36,971 bases of DNA, from assembly GCA_021791655.1 (NCBI GenBank), contig JAJYWD010000007.1, forward strand, positions 1-36,971, read 5' to 3'. The DNA comes from Nanobdellota archaeon. Lineage in GTDB: Archaea > Nanobdellota > Nanobdellia > Parvarchaeales > Parvarchaeaceae. The position numbers were made by a program, and so were the translations under genes. Below are positions 8,936 through 18,606 of this stretch, piece after piece. Every line of letters starts with the position of its first letter. Within the stretch, counting starts at the first letter, position 1. The notes below the pieces were generated by a model. That model worked only from the letters and a program-made list of their open reading frames with translations, ran no database searches and was not told where the DNA came from.

Positions 8936-10252
8936 ATGAAATATGATCTGGTTATAGTAGGTGGTGGCGTGGCTGGCACGGCTCTTTTCTACACGATTTC
9001 CAATTATTCCGATGTAGAGCGTGTTTTGTTACTAGAGAAGAGGCCGGAATTGGGCGCGCTAAATTCGGATAGTAGAAGCAACAGCCAAACCTTGCACTTC
9101 GGTGATATCGAGAGCAATTACACCGATGAGAAGGCTGCTGAGACAAGAAACGCCTCGTCAATGGTTTTGAATTACCTTGGCGGGTTACACCAAGAGGAAC
9201 GTTCGTTGTTAGTCCATAAATGCCAAAAAATGGTACTCGCAGTAGGCGATGAGGAACTAAGAACGCTGGATGACATGGAGAAACGTAGACGTTCTATTTT
9301 TCCAAATCTAGAAAGACTTGGCGTCGATAGGCTTAGAGAATTAGAGCCCGCAATAGTTAAAGAAAGAAGAAGTGGCGAACGCATAGCCGCGCTTTCTTCC
9401 CCAGACGGGTACATGGTGGATTTCGGAGGTTTGGCTAAATCTTTCATTAAAAACTCTAGGCGCAGCCACGACCTTGATGTTCTATTGACTTCCGATGTTA
9501 TGAATGTAAGGAGAGACGGTGGGGTTTATGAAATTTTCACCGCGGATAAATCTTACGAGGCAGAGTCGGTGGTCTTCTCAGCCGGCTCTTACAGTCTATT
9601 CTTCGCAAAGATGATGGGTTACGCTACCGACACTTCTATTCTTTCCGTAGGCGGTAATTTTTACCATACGCCTAAAGTCCTGAATGGGAAGGTGTATAGA
9701 ATCGAACGTGGAAGCATCCCGTTCGCAGCGGTACACGGAGATCCAGATATAAATTTCCCAGATAAAACCCGGTTTGGACCGACTGTAGAAGTAAAACCTT
9801 TCCTTGAGAAAAACAATATATTTACGTTAAAAGATTACGTGAGCACCTTCGGGGTAGGAACGGAAACCCTCGCTGCTCTCGGCAAGATTGTACGCAAGAA
9901 AGACATTTTTAAGATTATGGCCAGCAACCTCGCTTATTCTGTGCCAGTGGTCGGAAAGGAGCTATTCTTGGTTAAAGAAGTACAGAAAATAGTGCCATCA
10001 TTAAAATATTCGGATTTAAAGAAGTACAGGAGCGGCGGTGGTATAAGGCCGCAGTTGGTGGACTTAAAGATGGGGAGGCTGATTTTGGGTGAAAAGAGAA
10101 TAGAAGGCCCCGGAATCGTTTTCAACGTCACGCCATCGCCCGGCGCCACATCGTGTTTGAGACTGGCTTTCCAAGACGCATACAAATTAAGCGGCTTTCT
10201 GGGTAAGAATTTCTATCTCGATAAGTTTAAAGAAGATGTGGGCTCGATTTAG
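8936..10252 (+). CDS. FAD-dependent oxidoreductase, malate:quinone oxidoreductase-like
   Basis: N-terminal DLVIVGGGVAGTAL; SNSQTLHFGDIESNYTDEKA typical of Mqo-like/LhgO-like flavoproteins; TCA gene context. Confidence 0.75.
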   Translation: MKYDLVIVGGGVAGTALFYTISNYSDVERVLLLEKRPELGALNSDSRSNSQTLHFGDIESNYTDEKAAETRNASSMVLNYLGGLHQEERSLLVHKCQKMVLAVGDEELRTLDDMEKRRRSIFPNLERLGVDRLRELEPAIVKERRSGERIAALSSPDGYMVDFGGLAKSFIKNSRRSHDLDVLLTSDVMNVRRDGGVYEIFTADKSYEAESVVFSAGSYSLFFAKMMGYATDTSILSVGGNFYHTPKVLNGKVYRIERGSIPFAAVHGDPDINFPDKTRFGPTVEVKPFLEKNNIFTLKDYVSTFGVGTETLAALGKIVRKKDIFKIMASNLAYSVPVVGKELFLVKEVQKIVPSLKYSDLKKYRSGGGIRPQLVDLKMGRLILGEKRIEGPGIVFNVTPSPGATSCLRLAFQDAYKLSGFLGKNFYLDKFKEDVGSI

Positions 10253-10261
10253 TTCCAGGTT

Positions 10262-10885
10262 TTACTTCTGCCCGAATTCATTGCCTAGCCTATACAATGT
10301 TTCGTCTAGCGCTCTTTTTACTACGCCCTTCTCGTCGGAATTGATAAAACTGATGTCATTTATCGTTGGGTAGACTGTCCTCTTTATGTATTCTATGTGC
10401 AGTCCTTCGAATCTGCCATGAAATTGATCAGTGTTCATCCTTCTACTCAAATACCAATACAGATCGTTACTCAAATCATCCATAAGTTTCATTCCCTTTG
10501 CGGATTTCGAGTTAGAATCGTATAAACTGTTCGAGGCTGGCATGTCTCTTACAAATTTTTCACTCTGCGAACCGTAGGTATCTGAAGCATGGTCTTCGTC
10601 GTTTTCATCCGAAGCTCGTCCTTTAGACGGCTTTACTATATCGTCTAAGTACTTGGGAGTGAAGTGTACTCCCCTGTCACTGGCGACATTTAATCTGCTG
10701 ATAGGACTATTTTCTTTGTGTAGATAAGTTATTATCGTGGACGCCATATTTTCAAGTTTTGCCCTTTCTCCATCACTAATCTGAAAGGATTTAGTAGTAC
10801 GTTCCGGCATGTTTACTGACGTCAGCGTTTCATAAACATCGTGATCTATACCGTCTAAATTGGCGTTGTTCTTATTTTCCATCAA
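10262..10885 (-). CDS. hypothetical protein, 207 aa, acidic/polar
   Basis: Uninterrupted ORF flanked by AT-rich promoter-like DNA; no recognised motif. Confidence 0.55.
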   Translation of the reverse strand: MMENKNNANLDGIDHDVYETLTSVNMPERTTKSFQISDGERAKLENMASTIITYLHKENSPISRLNVASDRGVHFTPKYLDDIVKPSKGRASDENDEDHASDTYGSQSEKFVRDMPASNSLYDSNSKSAKGMKLMDDLSNDLYWYLSRRMNTDQFHGRFEGLHIEYIKRTVYPTINDISFINSDEKGVVKRALDETLYRLGNEFGQK

Positions 10886-10990
10886 TATATGAATGATATT
10901 ATTATATATAAATACTTTTTCTATTTATAAGTAGTGAATTAATTTAAATACTATATTAAAAACAGCGAAATTTTTGATTAATCCAACAGC

Positions 10991-12400
10991 CTATCGTTTT
11001 CTCGGTTTTCCTGGAGATGTCAGGTTGTATGGATCGAATATCTCATCCAATTCCTTATCGGTTAATATTTTCATCTCCTTAGCCGTTTCCTTAATACTCT
11101 CCCCTTCTTTTATAGCCCTTTTTACCACTTCAGCCGCCTTTTCATATCCTATGTAAGGGTTTAGTGCCAAACCTACTCCGGGCGTCTTGTTGAGTAATTC
11201 CGCCATTCTTTTTCTATCCGCTCTTATGCCCGTTAACGCCTTTTCCGTGAGGGTTGAGCACGCGTTGGTCATAATCTTTGCACTGCCAGCCAAATTGATT
11301 ATCACTAATGGCATCATAACGTTTAATTCCAACTGGCCGGCTTGTGCGCTCAGCATAACAGCGGAGTCGTTGCCAATCACCTGAAAACACACCATGCACA
11401 CTGCCTCTGCAATGCTTGGATTCACCTTCGCAGGCATTATTGAAGAGCCGGGTTGAACGGCCGGGAACGATATTTCTCCTAATCCCGTAACAGGACCAGA
11501 ATTCATTAGCCTCATGTCATTAGTTATCTTTATGAGATCCACCGCTATGGCCCTTAGGACGGAGGAAGTCTCCAGAAAATCTGCAAGGGACTGGGTGATC
11601 TCTGGCATGAATTCGGCCTTTCTAAGTTTAAGCCCGGTTATTTTTGTGAGTTCCTCAACCATATAATCCCGATACCGGGAATCCGAGTTCAGACCTGTTC
11701 CTACGGCGGTCGCTCCTATGTTAAGCTCGGACAATTTTTCTATAGCGACTTTTATTCTCGCTTCTGTCTTAAGCACCATTCTGGCCCACGCCTCAAATTC
11801 TTGTCCTAGCCTTACTGGTGCAGCGTCCATGAGATGTGTTCTTCCGCTTTTTATTACACCGTCAAATTCTTTGGCCTTTTGCATTAATACGGTGTGCATC
11901 CTTAAAATTGTCTTATTCAGGTTATTTAGCAGAATAATCATCGTCAGGCGCATAGCCGTGGGTATAACATCATTGGTTGATTGTCCTTTGTTTACATCAT
12001 CATTCGGATGCACCATCTTATAATCCCCCTTCTTGCTTCCCAGTAGTTCTATTGCCCGGTTTGCTATGACTTCGTTTACGTTCATGTTCGTGGAAGTGCC
12101 GGCTCCCGCTTGATAAGCGTCCAGCACAAATTCTTTTAAGTGTTTTCCTGCTATTACCTCATCCGCTGCCCTCGCTATCGCGCTCGCTTTATTTTTGTCC
12201 AGTAGACCAAGCCTAAAATTCACCATTGCGGCTGCTTTCTTTACAACGGCTATTTGTGTTATGTATTCGCGAGGGGGTTTTATTTCGGAGATGTTGAAGT
12301 TACCTATCGCCCTCTGCGTCTGTGCGCCCCAGTACGCCTCCTCCGGGACTTTTACGTTGCCCAGATAATCGTGCTCTATCCTGAAATTTTTCTCTTTCAC
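10991..12400 (-). CDS. class II fumarase / aspartate ammonia-lyase
   Basis: Superfamily signature GSSIMPAKVNP, STNDVIPTAMRL, GAGTSTNMNVNEVIANRA, TGLNSDSRY. Confidence 0.93.
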   Translation of the reverse strand: MKEKNFRIEHDYLGNVKVPEEAYWGAQTQRAIGNFNISEIKPPREYITQIAVVKKAAAMVNFRLGLLDKNKASAIARAADEVIAGKHLKEFVLDAYQAGAGTSTNMNVNEVIANRAIELLGSKKGDYKMVHPNDDVNKGQSTNDVIPTAMRLTMIILLNNLNKTILRMHTVLMQKAKEFDGVIKSGRTHLMDAAPVRLGQEFEAWARMVLKTEARIKVAIEKLSELNIGATAVGTGLNSDSRYRDYMVEELTKITGLKLRKAEFMPEITQSLADFLETSSVLRAIAVDLIKITNDMRLMNSGPVTGLGEISFPAVQPGSSIMPAKVNPSIAEAVCMVCFQVIGNDSAVMLSAQAGQLELNVMMPLVIINLAGSAKIMTNACSTLTEKALTGIRADRKRMAELLNKTPGVGLALNPYIGYEKAAEVVKRAIKEGESIKETAKEMKILTDKELDEIFDPYNLTSPGKPRKR

Positions 12401-12464
12401 CTAACTTAGACAAATCCTCAAAATTTATATCTATCCCGCAAGGAGCACATTCACGATATCTGTG

Positions 12465-13709
12465 TTAAAACAGTCTGGATGATACCCCACTGCCCCTCAC
12501 TATCCCCCTCTTTCTTAACACAGCACCCACAATGGTTATCAGATTTGTAGATATTATCACGAATGTGACAAGAGGGATAAACTGGCTTGCAAGTTGAACC
12601 CCGTCCACAATTGCAAGGCTCATAAGCACAAGAGGTGTTACACCCTGCGCACACATCAGAAATATGCTAGTTTTGTCCTTGCTCAATTGCGATTTGTATG
12701 TCGATACATTTACAGCGAGCGCTCTTGCACCCAAGAGTATCAGGAGTGTAAGACCGCCAAATATAAGCGTATACATGAGATTAGAATAAGATATGTTGAA
12801 TAATAAACCAAGAAAAACGAAGAAGAACGTGGTTAAAAGAAAAGTCATTTCCCCTTGAAATTCAAACAGTCGCTCCTTAACGCCCAATATCCGTACCTTC
12901 TTTTTGAAAATGATTGTAAAAAGTTTGAAATTGCCCAGTACTACACCAAATATTAAAACTGAAAAAATTCCGCTACCCCCAAGCGCTTCGCTTATTGAAT
13001 ACGTAATCAGCAGAAGGCCAAGGGTGAGTACATATATGTGCCTGTGCCTATTCAAATTGTGCAAAATGAATATCCAGAACAAAGAGACTACCAGACCTAC
13101 GACTATCCCCGTGGAGAATGTAGAAACTAAGGAGTTAACTGCATTGTTGATATTTATGCCGGTACCTATTTGATAAATTGTAACAAAAGAAATGAATAGT
13201 ACCGCTGTAAGCACAGAATTCAGTGCCGATTCTAACATTATAAAACTTTTAGGCGACTCTTTAAAGCCCATACTCATAGCTAATGGCACTACAACCGCAC
13301 CGCTTGTCTCTCCTCCGACTATGGACCCGAATATCAGCGCCTCTATAAGTGGCCATCCAAGAAAGTAACTTAGCAAATATGCTATGATTACGGTGCTTGA
13401 TATTACGTATATACTAACTTGTGCGGCCGTGCGTCCGCTATTCGATAGCAGGGCTCTTATCCTCATCGTCATCCCTCCGTAGAAAAGCACCATTATAAGT
13501 GTAAGTGTCGCGAAGAGCGGCAATAACGGTGTAATCAGAGATGTCGGTACAAATCCAAAGACTGGCCCAATTATCACTCCAACTAGCAGTAAAAACAGTA
13601 TCGGCGGTATGCCCGTCTTCCTAAAAATCACATCACCAGCAAATCCTATAAAAATTATTATCGCTGCTATGGAAAAGCCTAAAGTGACTGGATCTACCAT
13701 ATCGATCAC
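12465..13709 (-). CDS. CPA-type cation:proton antiporter (paralogue 1)
   Basis: About 12 hydrophobic segments; GSIVGGETSGAVVVPL..IMLESALNSVLTAV aligns with the CPA TM5/TM6 core; SEALGGSGIFSVLIFGVVLGN. Confidence 0.85.
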   Translation of the reverse strand: MIDMVDPVTLGFSIAAIIIFIGFAGDVIFRKTGIPPILFLLLVGVIIGPVFGFVPTSLITPLLPLFATLTLIMVLFYGGMTMRIRALLSNSGRTAAQVSIYVISSTVIIAYLLSYFLGWPLIEALIFGSIVGGETSGAVVVPLAMSMGFKESPKSFIMLESALNSVLTAVLFISFVTIYQIGTGININNAVNSLVSTFSTGIVVGLVVSLFWIFILHNLNRHRHIYVLTLGLLLITYSISEALGGSGIFSVLIFGVVLGNFKLFTIIFKKKVRILGVKERLFEFQGEMTFLLTTFFFVFLGLLFNISYSNLMYTLIFGGLTLLILLGARALAVNVSTYKSQLSKDKTSIFLMCAQGVTPLVLMSLAIVDGVQLASQFIPLVTFVIISTNLITIVGAVLRKRGIVRGSGVSSRLF

Positions 13710-14974
13710 TGAGCTTGACTGCCAGAAGGCGGTTCCTGCTGTTTCAGCCGTTTGTAGATAGCGTTAAACCTGGCGAACATGACCCCGTTTATAAATACTG
13801 TGACAAGAATAATACTGAAAAATACTGTTATCAAAGACGGATTGAAGACGTTGTACGCCACCAGTAAAGCGGCGGAAACCGCAGCGCCAGTTCCTCTCGT
13901 CATCATCGAGGATAGGAAAAATTTGTCCACCTTGGGCGTGCTAGACCTAGCGAGCGAGGTCCACGTACCTATCTGCCTGGCTATAATTATAGTTAGTCCG
14001 ATTGCCACTCCCACGACCAAGCTGTATATGTCCTGTGGGATTACCAAGCCACCAAAATACACGAAAAATGCCGATGTTGTTATGAACGATATGAGGTCGT
14101 TGAAATATCTGGACTCCCTGTTTAAAGTGAAATACTTGTTGTGTTTATACTTCAGCAGATGATAAAGTCCCTCCCCATTGGCTATAAGGAGCCCGAAGAT
14201 TAGTGCGGCCATAGGTCCGCTTCCACCTATATCCTGGGTAACTATGTATAAGATGAAAACCACGGCTAACGAGGACACATAAGAATATTCGTATTTGTGG
14301 TGCTGCATGAACGCCATTAATGGAACCCATGCAAAGCCAAACAGCGCACCGAGTACGATAGCTGTGGAGAACTGGCCCACTATCGTAGTGAGTATGAGCT
14401 CCATATTAGTGGTGTTTAGAGCTGCGACTACTATCAGGATAAGCACAAATATTACGCTCAGCGGTTCGGTTATCATGGCCTCCAAATTTAGTAATATGTT
14501 CGTTTTCTCGTCGACCAAACGAGAAATGCTGCCAAACGGCAAGATAACCGCACTTGTCCCCCCGACAGCAAAGCCTATCAGGGCGGAATCCAGATAATTA
14601 TAACCTATGAAGTGTGTAACTATAAACACGAGCAGGACAGATGCTATGAAATTTGCAGATAACAAAAGGGAACTCACACTAATCTGCTTGATTAATTTGT
14701 GGGCGTTTAATCCCAACCCAAAATTAAACAGCACTATAGTTATTACAACACTAGCTACATCTGGCATTAACGCTAAGAATGTCCCTCTGGAAAAGAGCCC
14801 AAACACAGGTATTATTATTATACCAAGAACCATAAGCCACAAAATGTGGGTTATACCAGTTCTCTTGGCTAGCGCCCTACCTATGAAACCGGTTATGAGG
14901 ATTGCCGCTACCCCTATCATGAAATAGTTTAGGGACAGCGCATCTGCCGTCATAATCGGTAGCCCATTAACCAT
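13706..14974 (-). CDS. CPA-type cation:proton antiporter (paralogue 2)
   Basis: Multi-TM; GFAVGGTSAVILPF..LLNLEAMITEPLSVIF; TQDIGGSGPMAALIFGLLIANG; 4-bp overlap with paralogue 1. Confidence 0.85.
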   Translation of the reverse strand: MVNGLPIMTADALSLNYFMIGVAAILITGFIGRALAKRTGITHILWLMVLGIIIIPVFGLFSRGTFLALMPDVASVVITIVLFNFGLGLNAHKLIKQISVSSLLLSANFIASVLLVFIVTHFIGYNYLDSALIGFAVGGTSAVILPFGSISRLVDEKTNILLNLEAMITEPLSVIFVLILIVVAALNTTNMELILTTIVGQFSTAIVLGALFGFAWVPLMAFMQHHKYEYSYVSSLAVVFILYIVTQDIGGSGPMAALIFGLLIANGEGLYHLLKYKHNKYFTLNRESRYFNDLISFITTSAFFVYFGGLVIPQDIYSLVVGVAIGLTIIIARQIGTWTSLARSSTPKVDKFFLSSMMTRGTGAAVSAALLVAYNVFNPSLITVFFSIILVTVFINGVMFARFNAIYKRLKQQEPPSGSQAQ

Positions 14975-15179
14975 ATGGTTATGGAATGTTTTCCGAATTA
15001 AATACTATGCATTTTGGCGTGTGGCGGTGAGTGTCGCTTTTTCCGTCACTGTCTGTGCAATGCATGCAGAAGTGTTAATATTGTGTGCGTAAACGCGTTC
15101 TATCGTGTAAAGGTTAAATAACTGCATGACAATAAATAATAGTCTTTATTACAGAACCTTTCAAAGGGACGTATACGGC

Positions 15180-16907
15180 ATGAAGATGGAAACCAAGTCG
15201 ACAGAGTATAAAACGGTAGTTTCTGATGTACTCATAATAGGCGCTGGGGGAGCCGGTCTTAGAGCCGCAATAGAAGCTTGCGATGGCGGTGCATCGGTAG
15301 TTATAGTGTCAAAATCCCTCTTAGGAAAGGCACACACTGTCATGGCGGAAGGAGGAATAGCAGCGTCAGTCGCCGACGTAGATCCAAAGGATAATTGGGA
15401 AGTACACTTCAGTGACACTATCAGAGAAGGGGTGTACATGTCGGACTGGAGAATGGTTGAGATACTGGTGAAAGAAGCGCCTAAGGCCGTTTATGAACTG
15501 GAAAGTTACGGCGCACTTTTTGATAGGACCCCCGACGGTAAGATAATGCAGCGCGCGTTCGGCGCGCACACTTATAAGAGACTTTGCCACGTGGGCGATA
15601 AGACCGGCATGGAATTAATAAGGACGCTTGAAGATCAGGTCCTGCACAGAGATATAAAAGTTATGGATGAGCTCTTCATAACCAAGATTATTACTAAAGG
15701 CAATGCAGTGAGTGGGGCTTTCGGTCTAGAGCTAAGAACCGGTAAATTTGTGGTCTTTCAGACTAAAGCAATAATAATGTGCAGTGGCGGTTGCGGCAGA
15801 CTGTATAAAGTCACGTCAAACTCTTGGGAATCCACTGGCGACGGCGTTGCTCTGGCTTACAATGCCGGGGCGGTACTGAGAGACATGGAAATGATACAGT
15901 TTCATCCAACCGGGATGGTGTATCCGCCAGGGGTCAGGGGGCTTTTAGTAACGGAGGGAGTGAGAGGCGAGGGAGGCATACTTTTGAATTCTAATGGCGA
16001 GAGATTCATGCTTAAGTACTCTCCGATTAAAAAGGAGCTAGACGCGAGGGATGTTGTAGCTAGAGCCATTTATGCCGAGATAGAACGTGGTCGTGGCACG
16101 AAACACGGTGGAGTTTATCTAGATATTTCCCATATGGGAGCCGCCTTCATACACAAGAAGCTGCCTGCCATGTACACGCAGTTTAAGGAGTTTGCCGGTG
16201 TCGATATAACAAAAGAGGAAATGGAGGTTGCGCCGACCGTGCACTACCAGATGGGCGGTATACGCGTGGATCCGGAGTCGTGCAAAACTAATGTTAAAGG
16301 GCTGTTTGCGGCAGGAGAAGTAGCAAGCGGCGTTCACGGTGCCAATCGCCTCGGTGGGAATTCCTTGGCTGACATCTTGGTGTTCGGGAGGCGCGCAGGT
16401 TTTTCTGCCGCTAAGTACACCAAGAGTGCTAAGCACATATATGCCGTGGATGAGAAAGCAATAAACGAACAGATTGCAAGAGTTAATTCTTATGCGAGCA
16501 TAAAGAACCCCGTTAATCCGTATGGACTGATGGAACGGCTCAGAAATGCGATGTCAGAACACGTAGGCATAATAAGGGATGCAAACGGCATGCAAAAGGC
16601 GTTAAGCACAATAAAAAGAATAAGAGAGAAAGCCGGAAGAGTCGGCGTTTCTGGCGGTCTGAGATTCAATCCGGGACTGCTAGTGTGCCTTGAATTGGAC
16701 GGTATGCTAATCGTGGCAGAAGCGATAATAAGAAGCGCGCTGGAGAGGAAGGAGAGCAGGGGCGCACACGCAAGAAGTGACTTCCCGAAGAATAATCCAA
16801 ATTATGCCAAGAATATACTTTGTTACAAGAAGAATGAAGAAATGGAACTGTCCATGTCTCCGGTGCCGGAGATGCCGGATAGACTAAAGAAGTTGGTAAT
16901 GACATGA
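15180..16907 (+). CDS. sdhA: succinate dehydrogenase / fumarate reductase flavoprotein subunit (start possibly at 15180)
   Basis: DVLIIGAGGAGLRAAIEA, HTVMAEGGIAAS, QFHPTGMVYPPGVRGLLVTEGVRGEGG, GANRLGGNSLADILVFGRRAG. Confidence 0.96.
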   Translation: MKMETKSTEYKTVVSDVLIIGAGGAGLRAAIEACDGGASVVIVSKSLLGKAHTVMAEGGIAASVADVDPKDNWEVHFSDTIREGVYMSDWRMVEILVKEAPKAVYELESYGALFDRTPDGKIMQRAFGAHTYKRLCHVGDKTGMELIRTLEDQVLHRDIKVMDELFITKIITKGNAVSGAFGLELRTGKFVVFQTKAIIMCSGGCGRLYKVTSNSWESTGDGVALAYNAGAVLRDMEMIQFHPTGMVYPPGVRGLLVTEGVRGEGGILLNSNGERFMLKYSPIKKELDARDVVARAIYAEIERGRGTKHGGVYLDISHMGAAFIHKKLPAMYTQFKEFAGVDITKEEMEVAPTVHYQMGGIRVDPESCKTNVKGLFAAGEVASGVHGANRLGGNSLADILVFGRRAGFSAAKYTKSAKHIYAVDEKAINEQIARVNSYASIKNPVNPYGLMERLRNAMSEHVGIIRDANGMQKALSTIKRIREKAGRVGVSGGLRFNPGLLVCLELDGMLIVAEAIIRSALERKESRGAHARSDFPKNNPNYAKNILCYKKNEEMELSMSPVPEMPDRLKKLVMT

Positions 16908-17674
16908 GTTTTGATCATATGGATAAAGTAAAGATAAGCGTGTTCAGGCAGGACCCGTCCGTAGACAAGGAAGGCAGGTATCAGGATTACGAAGTTCCTG
17001 CGGAGGAGGGGATGGTCGTGCTGGATGCAGTGCACTATATAGAAAATAATATTGACCCCACGTTATCCGTGCGGTGGAACTGCAAAGCGGCACGCTGTGG
17101 TTCGTGTTCTGCGGAAATAAATGATTTTCCCAGACTAATGTGCAAGACCCGCATAGACACACTTGGCAGTCACATAAAAGTCGGGCCGATCCGCGCTTAT
17201 CCCCTAGTGAAAGACCTAGTAACGGACGTTTCCCACAATTTTGAGATTGCTAAGAGAATTCCGGCCTTCAAGCCTAAGAGAGGCCTTAAGGAACCATTCA
17301 CAATGAACGAAATGGATGTACTGAGGTCGCAAGAATTCAGGAAGTGCATCGAGTGTTTTCTGTGCCAAGACGTCTGTCATGTAATACGGGAACACACCAC
17401 AAACTATGTGGGGCCAAGGCACGTAGTAAAGGTGGCTTCTCTTGACATGCATCCGCTTGATGATCTTGACAGATCCGGTTTTCTAAATTCAAACGCAGGG
17501 TTAGGCTACTGTAATGTCACTAAATGCTGCCAGGAGGTCTGCCCCGAGCACATAAAAATAACAGATAACGCCATAATACCGGAAAAGGAGCGGGCAGTAG
17601 ACGGGTCATATGACCCGATATTCTGGCTTGCAAGGAAAATAAAAGACACAGGCAGAAGTAAACATGAAAAATGA
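16904..17674 (+). CDS. sdhB: succinate dehydrogenase iron-sulfur subunit
   Basis: WNCKAARCGSCSAEING-like [2Fe-2S] site, CIECFLCQDVC and CNVTKCCQEVCPEHI cluster motifs; ATGA overlap with sdhA. Confidence 0.96.
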   Translation: MSFDHMDKVKISVFRQDPSVDKEGRYQDYEVPAEEGMVVLDAVHYIENNIDPTLSVRWNCKAARCGSCSAEINDFPRLMCKTRIDTLGSHIKVGPIRAYPLVKDLVTDVSHNFEIAKRIPAFKPKRGLKEPFTMNEMDVLRSQEFRKCIECFLCQDVCHVIREHTTNYVGPRHVVKVASLDMHPLDDLDRSGFLNSNAGLGYCNVTKCCQEVCPEHIKITDNAIIPEKERAVDGSYDPIFWLARKIKDTGRSKHEK

Positions 17675-18374
17675 AAACCTTTTTCTACAGATAGTTCCGT
17701 CGGAACTACTAGAGCCGAATTGGAGGCTTTGGTCATTTATAGCCTTACTAATTTTAGGGATGGGCACATTGCTAATGTTCCCAATGGGAAAAGTTAATGG
17801 ATACATAGATCCTTTCTATGCCCCTACAGTCCTAGTCGTGCCGATAGCAGGTCTATTCAGGCTTACTTGTTATGCCTACAGAAAGGATTATCACAAACAC
17901 CTGTTCAGACACCCAAATTCATGTACTCTATCTATAAGAGGTGACAGTACTATGCGCGGGTATTCTGGCGAAACAAAATTATTCAGAATAGAAAATCTAC
18001 ACAGATATTTTGTGTATGCGGGCATCGCAATACTACCTTTTTTTTATTACGATTTCATGATATCACTAATGTACGGAGGTATCTTTTCGCTGAGATTGGG
18101 GAGTGTATTGCTGCTGCTTAATGCAGTGCTTATTACGTTGTGGATATCTTCGTGCCACGCAATTAGACATCTCGCTGGCGGAAGAACTGATTGTTATGGG
18201 TGTGCATTCGCGGGTAGACAGAGAAAATCCTTATTTAATAAGCAGTCTTTCCTGAATGCTCATCATGAACTTTTTGCATGGCTGAGTCTGCTGGTTATAA
18301 TAGGCATAGACCTTTATCTCAGAGGGCTGTCTGCGGGGTTGCCACTTGATTTAAATATACTTAAACTTTTATGA
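17664..18374 (+). CDS. putative succinate dehydrogenase membrane anchor subunit
   Basis: Polytopic protein overlapping sdhB by 11 bp; conserved-looking LTCYAYRKDYHKHLFRHPNSC, ENLHRYFVYAGI, WISSCHAIRHLAGGRTDC, LNAHHELFAWLSL (His-rich, potential haem or quinone ligands). Confidence 0.75.
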   Translation: MKNENLFLQIVPSELLEPNWRLWSFIALLILGMGTLLMFPMGKVNGYIDPFYAPTVLVVPIAGLFRLTCYAYRKDYHKHLFRHPNSCTLSIRGDSTMRGYSGETKLFRIENLHRYFVYAGIAILPFFYYDFMISLMYGGIFSLRLGSVLLLLNAVLITLWISSCHAIRHLAGGRTDCYGCAFAGRQRKSLFNKQSFLNAHHELFAWLSLLVIIGIDLYLRGLSAGLPLDLNILKLL

Positions 18375-18538
18375 GACGATACATACCTGCTAGATATAGA
18401 TACCCGTTGTTCTTTATAGGGTTAATGATGATTATAACGACAGGCATAATATACAAGTTCATACGGATTCAGATGACTATGGTGGAGGTTAGCGTTGTTA
18501 TCGGATTTCTTATTTTCGCTGCGTCGTTTGCACTGTAG
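18371..18538 (+). CDS. small (55 aa) membrane protein, candidate extra Sdh anchor; not in the supplied ORF track
   Basis: MRRYIPARYRYPLFFIGLMMIITTGIIYKFIRIQMTMVEVSVVIGFLIFAASFAL*; ATG overlaps the TGA stop of the preceding gene (ATGA); two predicted TM helices. Confidence 0.7.
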   Translation: MRRYIPARYRYPLFFIGLMMIITTGIIYKFIRIQMTMVEVSVVIGFLIFAASFAL

Positions 18539-18606
18539 TTTTATAAAGAACTTAAACCTAGTTTAATGCCAGGTAAGGTTCAATGTTTTGAATAAGAGAA
18601 TGAAAG

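Noticed and set aside
14975-15125. Possible tRNA or small RNA in the antiporter-sdhA gap (short inverted repeats, TGCATGCA)
   Set aside because: No T-loop GTTCGAA-like motif or cloverleaf; repeats are short and could be chance or promoter sequence.
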